Source: Burkholderiaceae bacterium (lineage in GTDB: Bacteria > Pseudomonadota > Gammaproteobacteria > Burkholderiales > Burkholderiaceae_A). Taken from it: a stretch of DNA of 64,000 bases. Location of the stretch: positions 1 to 64,000 of the forward strand of contig SGYQ01000009.1 in NCBI GenBank assembly GCA_004214155.1, read 5' to 3'. The notes beneath the pieces are model-generated. The model searched no databases. It was not told the origin of the DNA and saw nothing but the letters and a program-made list of their open reading frames with translations. Below are positions 36,012 to 43,772 of the stretch, piece by piece. Each line of letters opens with the position of its first letter. Position 1 is the first letter of the stretch. The position numbers were made by a program, and so were the translations under genes.

Positions 36012-36386
36012 TCATTTCAATCGACAATTACCTCTTATAGTATTCACATATTCGGCATGAAGATAATTTCTAAAACGAAAGTCTCCGGACTCTTTATCGA
36101 TAAAAAAAAGTGTGTAAACGGATTTCTTTTCTTTTTCCATGGGTTTTAGCATTTCTCTAAAGAGTATGAACTTACTATCGTCCTCACTCATGACCTTCCA
36201 AAGTGGCCCATCTACAACATTGGCATCCTTAAACGTTGGGTTTTTATCAGCACTTCTCTTTAACATAAACTCTCTATAAACATTTTGGGAGTCCCGAAAA
36301 GAACAAGTTAGGATTTCCGTTGCATATCCCGCTAACGGATAGAGCAAAAGATGACAAAGGCAAACTGTTAAAAATTTGTTTTTCAT
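36012..36386 (-). CDS. Secreted protein of unknown function
   Basis: A 124-residue protein starting at ATG 36386 with a signal peptide (MKNKFLTVCLCHLLL, cleavage near GYA) and a mature region of about 100 residues with one Cys near each end (LTCSFRD at the start, GNCRLK at the end). Beta-rich pattern. No family recognised. The frame extends upstream to 36440 without signal-like sequence, so the later ATG is preferred. First gene of a minus-strand trio. Confidence 0.55.
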   Translation of the reverse strand: MKNKFLTVCLCHLLLYPLAGYATEILTCSFRDSQNVYREFMLKRSADKNPTFKDANVVDGPLWKVMSEDDSKFILFREMLKPMEKEKKSVYTLFFIDKESGDFRFRNYLHAEYVNTIRGNCRLK

Positions 36387-36649
36387 GGTAGCTAGGATAA
36401 TTAGGAAAGCAAATGGTTCCGTAAGCCTACTACAACACACGGAACAATATTTCGAATCTTATAAAATTAGATGCTATCCACTTCTAGCTAGCCCCACTTT
36501 CGTTTCGGCAATTTTCTATGCCTGAAAGATCTACTGGTAAGCTTTTAGCCTTGTCTCATTGTATTTTGCTTTGCTATCTGCGAATCTTCTAAAGGAAAGC
36601 AAAAAACCGCGTGCTCTTCTTTCTTTTTTAGAGCTTCATTATTCCGATG

Positions 36650-36895
36650 CTATTGATTTGCCTGGTTAGCCTTCATGATTTTAATACAATCTATCATCCC
36701 GGACTCATATCCTTTAATAAAGCCATCTTTAAAAGGCTTATTTTTCCACTTTTTTTTCTTATCTTTAAATTCCTTACACCCATTACTTTTTAATCCCTTC
36801 TTATATCCTTCACTAAAACCAACATTAAATCCTTTTATGGAGGAATCGCAGGAAGTTAAAAATAGCAATAATAAAAAAGTAAAAACGTAACGCAC
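36650..36895 (-). CDS. Small lipoprotein with tandem Gly/aromatic repeat
   Basis: An 81-residue lipoprotein with GTG start, signal MRYVFTFLLLLFLTSC and lipidation expected at Cys16. The mature part holds two copies of F-x-x-G-F-x-x-G-Y-x-x-G-[LM]: FNVGFSEGYKKGL (about 23-35) and FKDGFIKGYESGM (about 55-67), each followed by a cysteine (NGC, IDC). Such regular glycine spacing suggests a helical packing or membrane-contact motif. Function unknown; no strong ribosome site was seen. Confidence 0.5.
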   Translation of the reverse strand: MRYVFTFLLLLFLTSCDSSIKGFNVGFSEGYKKGLKSNGCKEFKDKKKKWKNKPFKDGFIKGYESGMIDCIKIMKANQANQ

Positions 36896-37242
36896 AAATG
36901 AATATAATTTTTTTTTAATTTAGACCTTGCTCTATAGGTGCTCATGACTTACAAATTATAGGAAAGCACGTTGACTATACCTCAAATAACGTACTACCGC
37001 TATCAATAGATTCAGAAGTAACTCTGAGGTAACTTAAAAATTTATCTTATAAAGTTCGCTAAAAAAAACTCCTCTCTTCAATCTTTTTTGAAAATTTTGT
37101 ATTGCGCAAATTATACCCATCCAACGAAAAGATGGAACTAATGGCTGCAAAAGCTCTATATGAAATAAAAGATACAAGTATGGGGGTTGGCGTTTTATTT
37201 AATTAGTGCTATCGTGTTTGTCAAATAAATTGAAAGCGCAAA
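36896..37242. other. Intergenic stretch, no gene recognised
   Basis: About 350 AT-rich bases between divergent small genes. A 24-codon frame at about 37131-37205 has no ribosome site. The promoters of the two flanking genes should lie here, but no clear consensus elements were picked out. Confidence 0.45.
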
Positions 37243-37611
37243 ATGAAATTTCACCCATTTATTTTTACTGTTTTTATTTTTTCTAGCGCTTTTGCCGTAG
37301 ACTGGCAAAAAGTAGATGAATTAAACGGTAAATCATTTTATGTCGATGTAGCTAATGTAAAACAACAAGATGAATTTGTTTACTACTCAGAATTAATAGA
37401 TTTCGAGGAAGCAATTTATGGTGCGCTCTCTAGAATTAGTACGTTTAAAGCAAATTGTGCCACTATGGAGCAAGCTAATATAAGTATTACTTCATATACT
37501 GGCCAAATGGGAAAATACATTGTAATCAATGAGGCAAAAAATGATGGTACTCGATTCATTGAAGACTCTCAGTCTAGTACACTAAAATTCGCATGTGCCC
37601 ACACAAAGTAG
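37243..37611 (+). CDS. Surface-adhesin E-like secreted protein (paralogue)
   Basis: A 122-residue exported protein with signal peptide (about 1-18, ending AFA) and the same pattern as the 35591-36004 product: DWQKVDELNGKSFYVDVANV, YYSELIDFEEA, FKANCATMEQ and a terminal FACAHTK. The pair probably arose by duplication and now lies on opposite strands about 1.2 kb apart. Its function is not known beyond envelope location. Confidence 0.6.
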   Translation: MKFHPFIFTVFIFSSAFAVDWQKVDELNGKSFYVDVANVKQQDEFVYYSELIDFEEAIYGALSRISTFKANCATMEQANISITSYTGQMGKYIVINEAKNDGTRFIEDSQSSTLKFACAHTK

Positions 37612-37677
37612 AAAAGTGCATCGTTAACCATAAAAAATAATACTCAACACCAATTAAATTTAAGATTAAATATTAAC

Positions 37678-37875
37678 CTAAAGAGATATATTCTCATTTG
37701 GATCGTCGATGACCAAAACTACGCTGTTATGATGGTCGTCAAAATATAAATCCTTCACAGGTAGAGGACTCTCACTTGTTTTTCCAGAAAACTTGACGCA
37801 TAACTTTAAGCTTTTCTGTTCCGTTTGTTCTTGAATCAATTTCACAGATCGCCATAATTCATCCGAAGTTAGCAA
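37678..37875 (-). CDS. 65-residue protein of unknown function
   Basis: TTG start at 37875 behind GGGAG. A helical first half (ELWRSVKLIQEQTEQKSLKL) is followed by a beta-like second half (CVKFSG, NSVVLVIDDP). No signal or membrane segment. It is the last gene of the minus-strand group that begins at 41143, 48 bases after the previous one. Confidence 0.4.
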   Translation of the reverse strand: MLTSDELWRSVKLIQEQTEQKSLKLCVKFSGKTSESPLPVKDLYFDDHHNSVVLVIDDPNENISL

Positions 37876-37923
37876 AACAAACTCCCACTATACAAAATTT
37901 CATAAAAATTCAAAAACATTGAG

Positions 37924-38220
37924 TTAACTAATAACCTCATCGAAGTCAAAGTTTAATTTTTCTCCTAGAAATGATATCAACTTGTTTGCCCTCTCATGAT
38001 TATCGTCATAACGCGTAAAACCGTAAACTAAACCCTGACTACAACCAATTTCTAACGACAACTTTTTTTCCCATGTCTCATCAAAAATGAAGTAAATACT
38101 TGTCGATACTCCAAAACATTTTTTAACTTCCTCAACCACGACAATATCCTGCACACTTTTCAGATCCGCAACAGTAATTCTCTTTTTTTCAAAATCTCTT
38201 AATTTATAAACTGAAGACAT
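37924..38220 (-). CDS. 98-residue protein of unknown function linked to the methyltransferases
   Basis: Starting at ATG 38220 (four bases after the methyltransferase stop, GAGG upstream inside that gene), this small soluble protein has a beta-rich core (STSIYFIFDETWEKKLSLEI, GLVYGFTRYDD) and a helical end. I do not recognise a family. Tight spacing ties it to the oxygenase/methyltransferase operon. Confidence 0.5.
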   Translation of the reverse strand: MSSVYKLRDFEKKRITVADLKSVQDIVVVEEVKKCFGVSTSIYFIFDETWEKKLSLEIGCSQGLVYGFTRYDDNHERANKLISFLGEKLNFDFDEVIS

Positions 38221-38224
38221 GTAA

Positions 38225-39097
38225 TCAGCCTCGAACAACAAGCCTGTTTATTGGCATTCGAAATTCTTGATTCAAAATCTTTTCATTAGATTTAAAATAA
38301 TCCCGCAAATCATCCAACAAAGAAGGCTTCATGTTTTCAGGAACAGCATATGAGGCATAGAAAAAATCAGCAACACTTTTTGCTAACTTCGCTGGTGTTC
38401 CAAAAACAGAGAAAAGTTTTTGCTGAATTACGACCTCCTCTTCTTTAAAGTAGTGCCCTACTAATTTTTGTAGAGTTTCTTTACGACGTATTCTTTCATC
38501 CCCCATATCATATTTCCCATAATTCTCATGAGCTTTCCCTACCCACGAATATATAAGTGCGCTGACATCTTCATATTCTTGAGAGAAAGATTTGTCTCCA
38601 TCAACTATGGCAGCAAAAGTTCCACCCGGCTTCAAAACTCGTGAAACCTCCTCCAAAACAGGTCCAACAGGATCCATGAGAGTCAAAGCCCAATGACAGA
38701 GAACAACATCTATTTCCTCATCGCCAATAAATCCTAAATTTTGCGCTTTTGCATGAACAAGCGTTGCAGTATCGGGCAAGCGTTTCTCTGCAAGATTAAG
38801 TTCAGCCTGACTCATATCAACCCCAGTCAGCGAGAGATCACCACCAAACTTATCATGGCAATGAGAAAGTAATGGACCGCTCCCACAGGCTAAATCAAGA
38901 ATCTCTTTGTGATCTTCCTTCTCAATTACTTCGGCTAACCACTGATATGTGTTCATTCCAGCAGCATCAACACAGTTTGCACTATATTTTTCTGTAAAAC
39001 CCGGATTTTCACGATGTACTCTCTGAAGATGCTCCACAAGTTTTCCACTACCTGGTTTCTTTCCTCTTCTTAATTCCCGTAACCAGCTAGTTTCCAA
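38225..39097 (-). CDS. Class I SAM-dependent methyltransferase (second of the pair)
   Basis: A 290-residue methyltransferase with motif I ILDLACGSGPLL, acidic motif LTGVDMSQ, motif DVVLCHWALTLMD and post-motif VLKPGGTFAAIVDGD. The 30-residue N-terminal basic helix and 80-residue C-terminal part may bind the acceptor. Best resemblance is to small-molecule methyltransferases of the UbiE/Methyltransf_11 kind. The start is TTG 39097 with AAGG nine bases upstream. It differs strongly from the first methyltransferase of the operon, so two separate acceptor positions are likely. Confidence 0.75.
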   Translation of the reverse strand: METSWLRELRRGKKPGSGKLVEHLQRVHRENPGFTEKYSANCVDAAGMNTYQWLAEVIEKEDHKEILDLACGSGPLLSHCHDKFGGDLSLTGVDMSQAELNLAEKRLPDTATLVHAKAQNLGFIGDEEIDVVLCHWALTLMDPVGPVLEEVSRVLKPGGTFAAIVDGDKSFSQEYEDVSALIYSWVGKAHENYGKYDMGDERIRRKETLQKLVGHYFKEEEVVIQQKLFSVFGTPAKLAKSVADFFYASYAVPENMKPSLLDDLRDYFKSNEKILNQEFRMPINRLVVRG

Positions 39098-39124
39098 TAC
39101 TTACAACCTTCATTTCTAAACACA

Positions 39125-39982
39125 TCAACCAAAACACTTTTTCAATTCGATTAACGCGACTTTTTGCGGAAACAACCATTTCCCTGTCGAAGAGCAAGAA
39201 TCTAAATAGTTACCAATTAAATCGTACTCTCTCATGTCGCTCAGCTTTATTGTATCATCAAAAAGACATCGCTGTAGGTAAGCCTCAACAGTTAAGTTGT
39301 CATGATACTCAGCAGTATTGATGTACTCGATATACTGGACATCATATTTAATTCCCAAGAAGTCAAATATTTTCATTATGTCTTCTGCCGAACAAAATGC
39401 CGGAAGGGCACCGTTATGACAATCCCGAATGTAAAGATTGTAAAACTTTATATAGTGAGCATCACTGCATGCATGCGCAATAAATCCAATTTCCTTGAAT
39501 GAAGAATAAAACTTTTCTAAACTTACCTTTAATTCATTTTTCGGCACTGCATAAAGTGCATGAATTGCCCATGAGATGTGAAACACATGAACACAATTAA
39601 AGTCTTGCAGCCTTGTGTTAAATTCTTTGGATAAACGAAAGGGAGAAATCAGCTTCTTTTTTGTTTCATTGATCGCGAATTTAGACGGGTCAAGCAATGA
39701 ATAATTTATAGTTGCTCGTTTTTCTTTTTCTGAGAGAACGCATTGTAATGCAGTGGGAAACATTCCAGAACCACAGGCTACATCTAGTAATTCCAGTGAC
39801 TCAGTACCTAATTTTCCTCTGATTCTACCAAAGACATCAGCCCAATTTAGAGAATTTGCAAGTTTTGCATAATCAAGATTGGCTAATTTGTAAAAATTAT
39901 GCATTTCCTCGACATATTTCTCACTCCAATGCTCACAACTGTTTTTAAATGTTTTCGTCAAAGTAACTAAACCTCCCAACAT
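39125..39982 (-). CDS. SAM-dependent methyltransferase-like protein (first of the pair)
   Basis: A 285-residue protein with a SAM-binding motif LLDVACGSGMFPTAL (Asp67) and a later INYSLLDPSKFAI, resembling histamine- or nicotinamide-type small-molecule N-methyltransferases in overall length, though identity is not clear. The listed ATG 39982 overlaps the oxygenase gene by 16 bases; a TTG at 39961 ten bases after GGGAGG is an equally good start. The C-terminal half has many cysteines. Substrate unknown. Confidence 0.6.
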   Translation of the reverse strand: MLGGLVTLTKTFKNSCEHWSEKYVEEMHNFYKLANLDYAKLANSLNWADVFGRIRGKLGTESLELLDVACGSGMFPTALQCVLSEKEKRATINYSLLDPSKFAINETKKKLISPFRLSKEFNTRLQDFNCVHVFHISWAIHALYAVPKNELKVSLEKFYSSFKEIGFIAHACSDAHYIKFYNLYIRDCHNGALPAFCSAEDIMKIFDFLGIKYDVQYIEYINTAEYHDNLTVEAYLQRCLFDDTIKLSDMREYDLIGNYLDSCSSTGKWLFPQKVALIELKKCFG

Positions 39983-40923
39983 ATAGGATTACGTTTGGTA
40001 CGAATTATCTGGCCAGGATTCGTACCCGGAATAAATTGTTGCCAACTTCCAGAAACCATGGTCGGTTGATCCACCACCTTAGCGCCATCCTCAAAATACG
40101 TGTTTGCTAAAACTAAGCGACTCTCGGTAGTCAGATTCGGTGAAGCACTGTGAAAAGATAAGTTATGGTGGAAACTAACTTCACCGATTTCATAGGGTTG
40201 ACAATCGATTTCAATTTCTCCGCTGTTCTGGAAGATTTTCCAAACATCCTGATCATATGCTGTGTCTTCTTTGCTAAACCTCAAATGCTCCACAAACTTA
40301 TATGCATTGATTGGTTTCGCAAAAATGAGCGGCCCCATCTCAATAGGTATTGCTTGAGCAGGAATCCATGCAGTAACAACATTAGTCGTTGCGATCGGGA
40401 AATGATGAATATCGTAGTGCCATGGGGTTCTACCACACCCTGGCTCTTTTGAAAGAACGTTGTCGTGGTATAACCTAACAGCATTAACTCCCAACAATCG
40501 ACCAACAATGCTGGCTAACCGCTTGTTTACAACAAATTCCTTGATAACTTTATTTTTTTCCCAGACAAGGTCAAGGCTCAAAAACTTCTGCTTTTGTTTT
40601 TCATTTGTCTTAAGACGCTTCCTAACTTCTGAAATTAGCTGACGACGAAGGATTCCAATCGTAGAGGGCGAAAAGACATTCTTTAACTTAATAAACCCAT
40701 CCTCACGAAACTTCGTAACCTCGGCATCTGAAACAGAGTACTCGGAATGAATTTCCTTAATCGCTAGTGCGCCCTCCGCCACTTCTGTCAGCACTTTGGG
40801 TAAACAATATGAAAATCTCTGCTTTAAATTTTCGTTATTGGACGCTAAGGTGACGTACCAATCCCACCAGTCCTGATTAGTACTTTTCCAGGGTTCAGAC
40901 ACATCAAACTTATCATTATTCAT
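39967..40923 (-). CDS. Phytanoyl-CoA dioxygenase (PhyH) family Fe(II)/2-oxoglutarate oxygenase
   Basis: A 318-residue non-heme iron oxygenase that would hydroxylate a small molecule using 2-oxoglutarate and O2. The iron triad is visible: His169-x-Asp171 in WHYDIHHFP and distal His258 in LSFHSASPN, with Arg269 (SRLVLANTY) placed to bind 2-oxoglutarate. An N-terminal region of about 65 residues precedes the REDGFIKLKNVFS start of the PhyH fold. Genes of this family often act on secondary metabolites, ectoine or lipid tails; none of these is indicated here. It heads the methyltransferase genes with a 16-base overlap. Confidence 0.8.
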   Translation of the reverse strand: MNNDKFDVSEPWKSTNQDWWDWYVTLASNNENLKQRFSYCLPKVLTEVAEGALAIKEIHSEYSVSDAEVTKFREDGFIKLKNVFSPSTIGILRRQLISEVRKRLKTNEKQKQKFLSLDLVWEKNKVIKEFVVNKRLASIVGRLLGVNAVRLYHDNVLSKEPGCGRTPWHYDIHHFPIATTNVVTAWIPAQAIPIEMGPLIFAKPINAYKFVEHLRFSKEDTAYDQDVWKIFQNSGEIEIDCQPYEIGEVSFHHNLSFHSASPNLTTESRLVLANTYFEDGAKVVDQPTMVSGSWQQFIPGTNPGQIIRTKRNPICWEV

Positions 40924-40975
40924 AAAACCAAAGAAAACTAGGTAAAACTTTAAGTTTACCTCACTATCTCTGGCT

Positions 40976-41143
40976 TTATAAGCCTAGTTTGTCCTGATAA
41001 TCTCTCTCTATGTCAGCCGACTCCTCAGAATCTTGGCCAAACCATAGCTTTTGAAACCTCAAAAAATTTGATTCGTACTGCTTATTCAAATTCCTCATCA
41101 GCTCGTAATCATCATGGTCTTCAAATGGGGCGCTTCTTTTCAT
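40976..41143 (-). CDS. 55-residue acidic protein at the head of the oxygenase operon
   Basis: ATG 41143 opens a short frame coding MKRSAPFEDHDDYELM and ending DYQDKLGL, a hydrophilic, aspartate/glutamate-rich peptide with a likely central helix (LNKQYESNFLRFQKLWFG). It ends 52 bases before the PhyH start on the same strand. GGA in TTGGAT upstream may be the ribosome site. It could be a carrier, leader or partner for the oxygenase; this is a guess. Confidence 0.4.
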   Translation of the reverse strand: MKRSAPFEDHDDYELMRNLNKQYESNFLRFQKLWFGQDSEESADIERDYQDKLGL

Positions 41144-41302
41144 AAAAATATCCAATAAAGTGATAACTCTTAGAAATGAAAATTATTCCAAAGTTCCAAC
41201 AAATTAAATATTTTTTAACTAAGGGTTAATACTAAGACAAAGGAGCATTATTGGTCTTATCAAAAATTCTTTTAAAAACAATTTTTTTCTTGATTTAGCT
41301 AC

Positions 41303-43003
41303 TTAACGCAATTCTTTTCGCAAAATTTTACCAACATTGCTTTTCGGCAGTGTTTTCCGTTCCTCAAATTGCTTGGGACACTTGTAAGCTGCTAGACTGC
41401 CTCGACAAAAGGATTTTAACTCATCAACGTTAAAATTGTACTGGCCATCAACCACATAAAATAGCTTCACTGACTCTCCTGTGTCTTTGTCCGGCATTCC
41501 CACGACCGCGCATTCAACTATTCCCTCAAAACTTGAAACCACATCCTCAATTTCATTAGGATAAACATTAAACCCGCTGACAATAATCATATCTTTTTTT
41601 CGGTCTACAATTTTAAGGTATCCGCTAGAGTCCATGAACCCTAAATCTCCAGTCTTGAAAAAACCATCTTTAGTAAAAACCTTATTTGTTTCTTCCTCGT
41701 TTTTCCAATACTCTCGCATAACTTGGGGTCCCGAAACAGCTATTTCTCCGATCTCATCTACTCCTAAATCCTGAGAACTCTCACCCAAAATCCTAACTAA
41801 GGTAGATGGAACAGGAAGGCCAACATTTCCAGTGTAAACTCTCGATGTTACCGGAACAACGCTTACACATGGTGCAGTCTCAGACAGACCATAACCCTCA
41901 ATTAAACTACAACCTGTTTTTTCTTGCCATCGCTCAGCCACGGAACTGGTGACAGCCATGCCTCCGCCTAGTGACACTTTTAATTCTGTAAAATCCAAAT
42001 CAGAAAACTTTTTTTCTTTCATCATATAGTTAAATAGTGTATTCACACCAGGAAAAATATGAAAATTTTCTTTCGACAAAGTTTTCACAAAACCCTTGAA
42101 ATCTCTAGGGTTAGGAATTAGCAAATTCTTAAGAGACACGCGAAGCCCCAAAAACAGGCATGCAGTTAGAGCAAAGATGTGATATAGAGGCAACGCACAA
42201 ACCATAGTGCCTACATTCTCAGTTTTAGAGGTTTTACCTGTCGAAAGTTCTTTTAAAACTGGCTGAAACCATGCCTCAGCTTGAAGGCAGTTAGCTATCA
42301 TATTTCTGTGTGTGAGGACCGCAGCCTTGGAGGTTCCTGTTGTACCACCTGTGTACTGCAAAAAAGCTATTTCAGAGGAATTTAGCCGAACTGTTTTTGG
42401 GTCCGTTGGGTAATTCCTTTTCATCAAAGAAGAAAACTGAAAAGTGCTAACTCCACTAAATGAAACCATCGGGACAACCTTCTTTACAAAGCGTAAATAA
42501 AAATTGATAAATTTACCTTTTAAGCCCAAAAGATCGCCAACATTAGTTTGGATAACATAATTAATTTGTGTTTTTGAAATAATGTCTGCTAGCTTGTCAC
42601 AAAAATTTCCGAGAATAATTATTGCCTTAGCTTCCGAATCACATAACTGATGACATAGTTCTCGAGAACTGTATAGCGGGTTAATGTTTACGACAACTAG
42701 TCCGGCCCTTAAAACCCCAATTATTGCAACTGGGTTTTGAAGTATATTAGGTAGCATAACGGCGACTCTTTCCCCCTTCTCAAACCCCTCCTCCATTAAG
42801 AATTGTGAGATCTTCTCGGCATATTGTCTTGCTTCAAAAAATGTTATGGAGCGACCTAAACATGTATAAGCAGTTGCCTGAGGATGGTTATCGAAAGCTT
42901 CATCGATGAGAGCATTTAAATTAGGATATTTCTCCGGGTCAATATCCTTAGGAACCCCTTCAGGGTAATTATCTGTCCAAAATCGTTTTCTGATGTTTTG
43001 CAT
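41303..43003 (-). CDS. fadD: Long-chain fatty-acid-CoA ligase
   Basis: A 566-residue AMP-forming ligase that activates long-chain fatty acids to acyl-CoA at the inner face of the membrane. It shows the P-loop YTGGTTGTSKAAVLTH, ALPLYHIFALTA, LIEGYGLSETAPCVS, FKTGDLGFMD and the C-terminal RKKDMIIVSGFNVYPNEIE with KSNVGKILRKELR. Length equals FadD of E. coli (561). It is divergent from the tetR-fadE-fadI-fadJ operon across 94 bases that hold a palindromic operator. Confidence 0.92.
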   Translation of the reverse strand: MQNIRKRFWTDNYPEGVPKDIDPEKYPNLNALIDEAFDNHPQATAYTCLGRSITFFEARQYAEKISQFLMEEGFEKGERVAVMLPNILQNPVAIIGVLRAGLVVVNINPLYSSRELCHQLCDSEAKAIIILGNFCDKLADIISKTQINYVIQTNVGDLLGLKGKFINFYLRFVKKVVPMVSFSGVSTFQFSSLMKRNYPTDPKTVRLNSSEIAFLQYTGGTTGTSKAAVLTHRNMIANCLQAEAWFQPVLKELSTGKTSKTENVGTMVCALPLYHIFALTACLFLGLRVSLKNLLIPNPRDFKGFVKTLSKENFHIFPGVNTLFNYMMKEKKFSDLDFTELKVSLGGGMAVTSSVAERWQEKTGCSLIEGYGLSETAPCVSVVPVTSRVYTGNVGLPVPSTLVRILGESSQDLGVDEIGEIAVSGPQVMREYWKNEEETNKVFTKDGFFKTGDLGFMDSSGYLKIVDRKKDMIIVSGFNVYPNEIEDVVSSFEGIVECAVVGMPDKDTGESVKLFYVVDGQYNFNVDELKSFCRGSLAAYKCPKQFEERKTLPKSNVGKILRKELR

Positions 43004-43079
43004 AGTTCCAATATACGGTTAGCGATATTTTTAATCTACAAAAAATTGCGTTTCTTCACAAAACCTTTTACTATTTAAA

Positions 43080-43089
43080 CAAACGTTTG
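43080..43089. promoter_or_regulatory. CAAACGTTTG palindrome, candidate PsrA/TetR-type operator
   Basis: CAAACGTTTG is a perfect 10-base palindrome eight bases before the tetR ATG and about 76 bases before fadD. It agrees with the core of PsrA-type fatty-acid regulator sites in pseudomonads (GAAAC/CAAAC followed by GTTTG/GTTTC). The divergent layout lets one site control both fadD and the fadE operon and allow autoregulation. Confidence 0.5.
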
Positions 43090-43097
43090 AATGAAAA

Positions 43098-43772
43098 ATG
43101 TACTCGAAAGATAAAAAAACTTACGAAAAACTCATGGATTGTGCAGAAAAGATCTTCGCAGAGAAAGGTTATGACAAAGCTTCTGTACGTGAAATTACAG
43201 CTGCTGCTAACGTAAATTTAGCATCGATACATTATCATTTCGGCTCTAAAGAGAACCTTTTGCAAGAACTTTTAAACCGAAAATTGGAATGGCTCAATCA
43301 AAAAAGGCTCATTGCTTTAAAGAATTTGGAAAGTAAATCAAAAAACAAAGCCTTAAAACCATCTCAAATTCTCGAAGCATTTTTTGGAACTCTGCTCGAT
43401 ATGCTAGATGAAAAGAATTACGGTGGAGAGATGTTCTTACGACTTTTGGGCAGGTCAACACTTGAGCCTAACTGTTTAATTTCTTCTATCTCTAGTGGGA
43501 AAAACAACGCTGTAACAGAAAAGTTTAGAGATGCCTTATTTAAAGCACTGCCAAATGTTCCAAAAAATGAAATAGTCTGGCGGTTTCATTTTATGGTTGG
43601 AGCTACTTCGTATGCAATCTCAGGAAGTGGTTTAGATAAACTTTTTGTTACGGCTGAAGTCTCAGAGGTAAGGTCTGTTAGCAAAAGGCTCCTCAAAAAA
43701 AGATTAATGTCGTTTTTGCTTGGGGGCCTTAGATCTCCAATGAACTCTTTTTTAATTGGAAACAACAAATGA
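43098..43772 (+). CDS. TetR-family regulator of fatty-acid oxidation
   Basis: A 224-residue TetR regulator with the N-terminal helix-turn-helix ASVREITAAANVNLASIHYH (about 28-47) and FGSKENLL, and a ligand-binding C-terminal domain with ELLNRKLEWLNQKRL as in PsrA/FadR-like members. Its ligand is probably a long-chain fatty acid or acyl-CoA. Its stop overlaps the fadE ATG by four bases, so it is part of the operon it probably represses through the palindrome just upstream. Confidence 0.8.
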   Translation: MYSKDKKTYEKLMDCAEKIFAEKGYDKASVREITAAANVNLASIHYHFGSKENLLQELLNRKLEWLNQKRLIALKNLESKSKNKALKPSQILEAFFGTLLDMLDEKNYGGEMFLRLLGRSTLEPNCLISSISSGKNNAVTEKFRDALFKALPNVPKNEIVWRFHFMVGATSYAISGSGLDKLFVTAEVSEVRSVSKRLLKKRLMSFLLGGLRSPMNSFLIGNNK

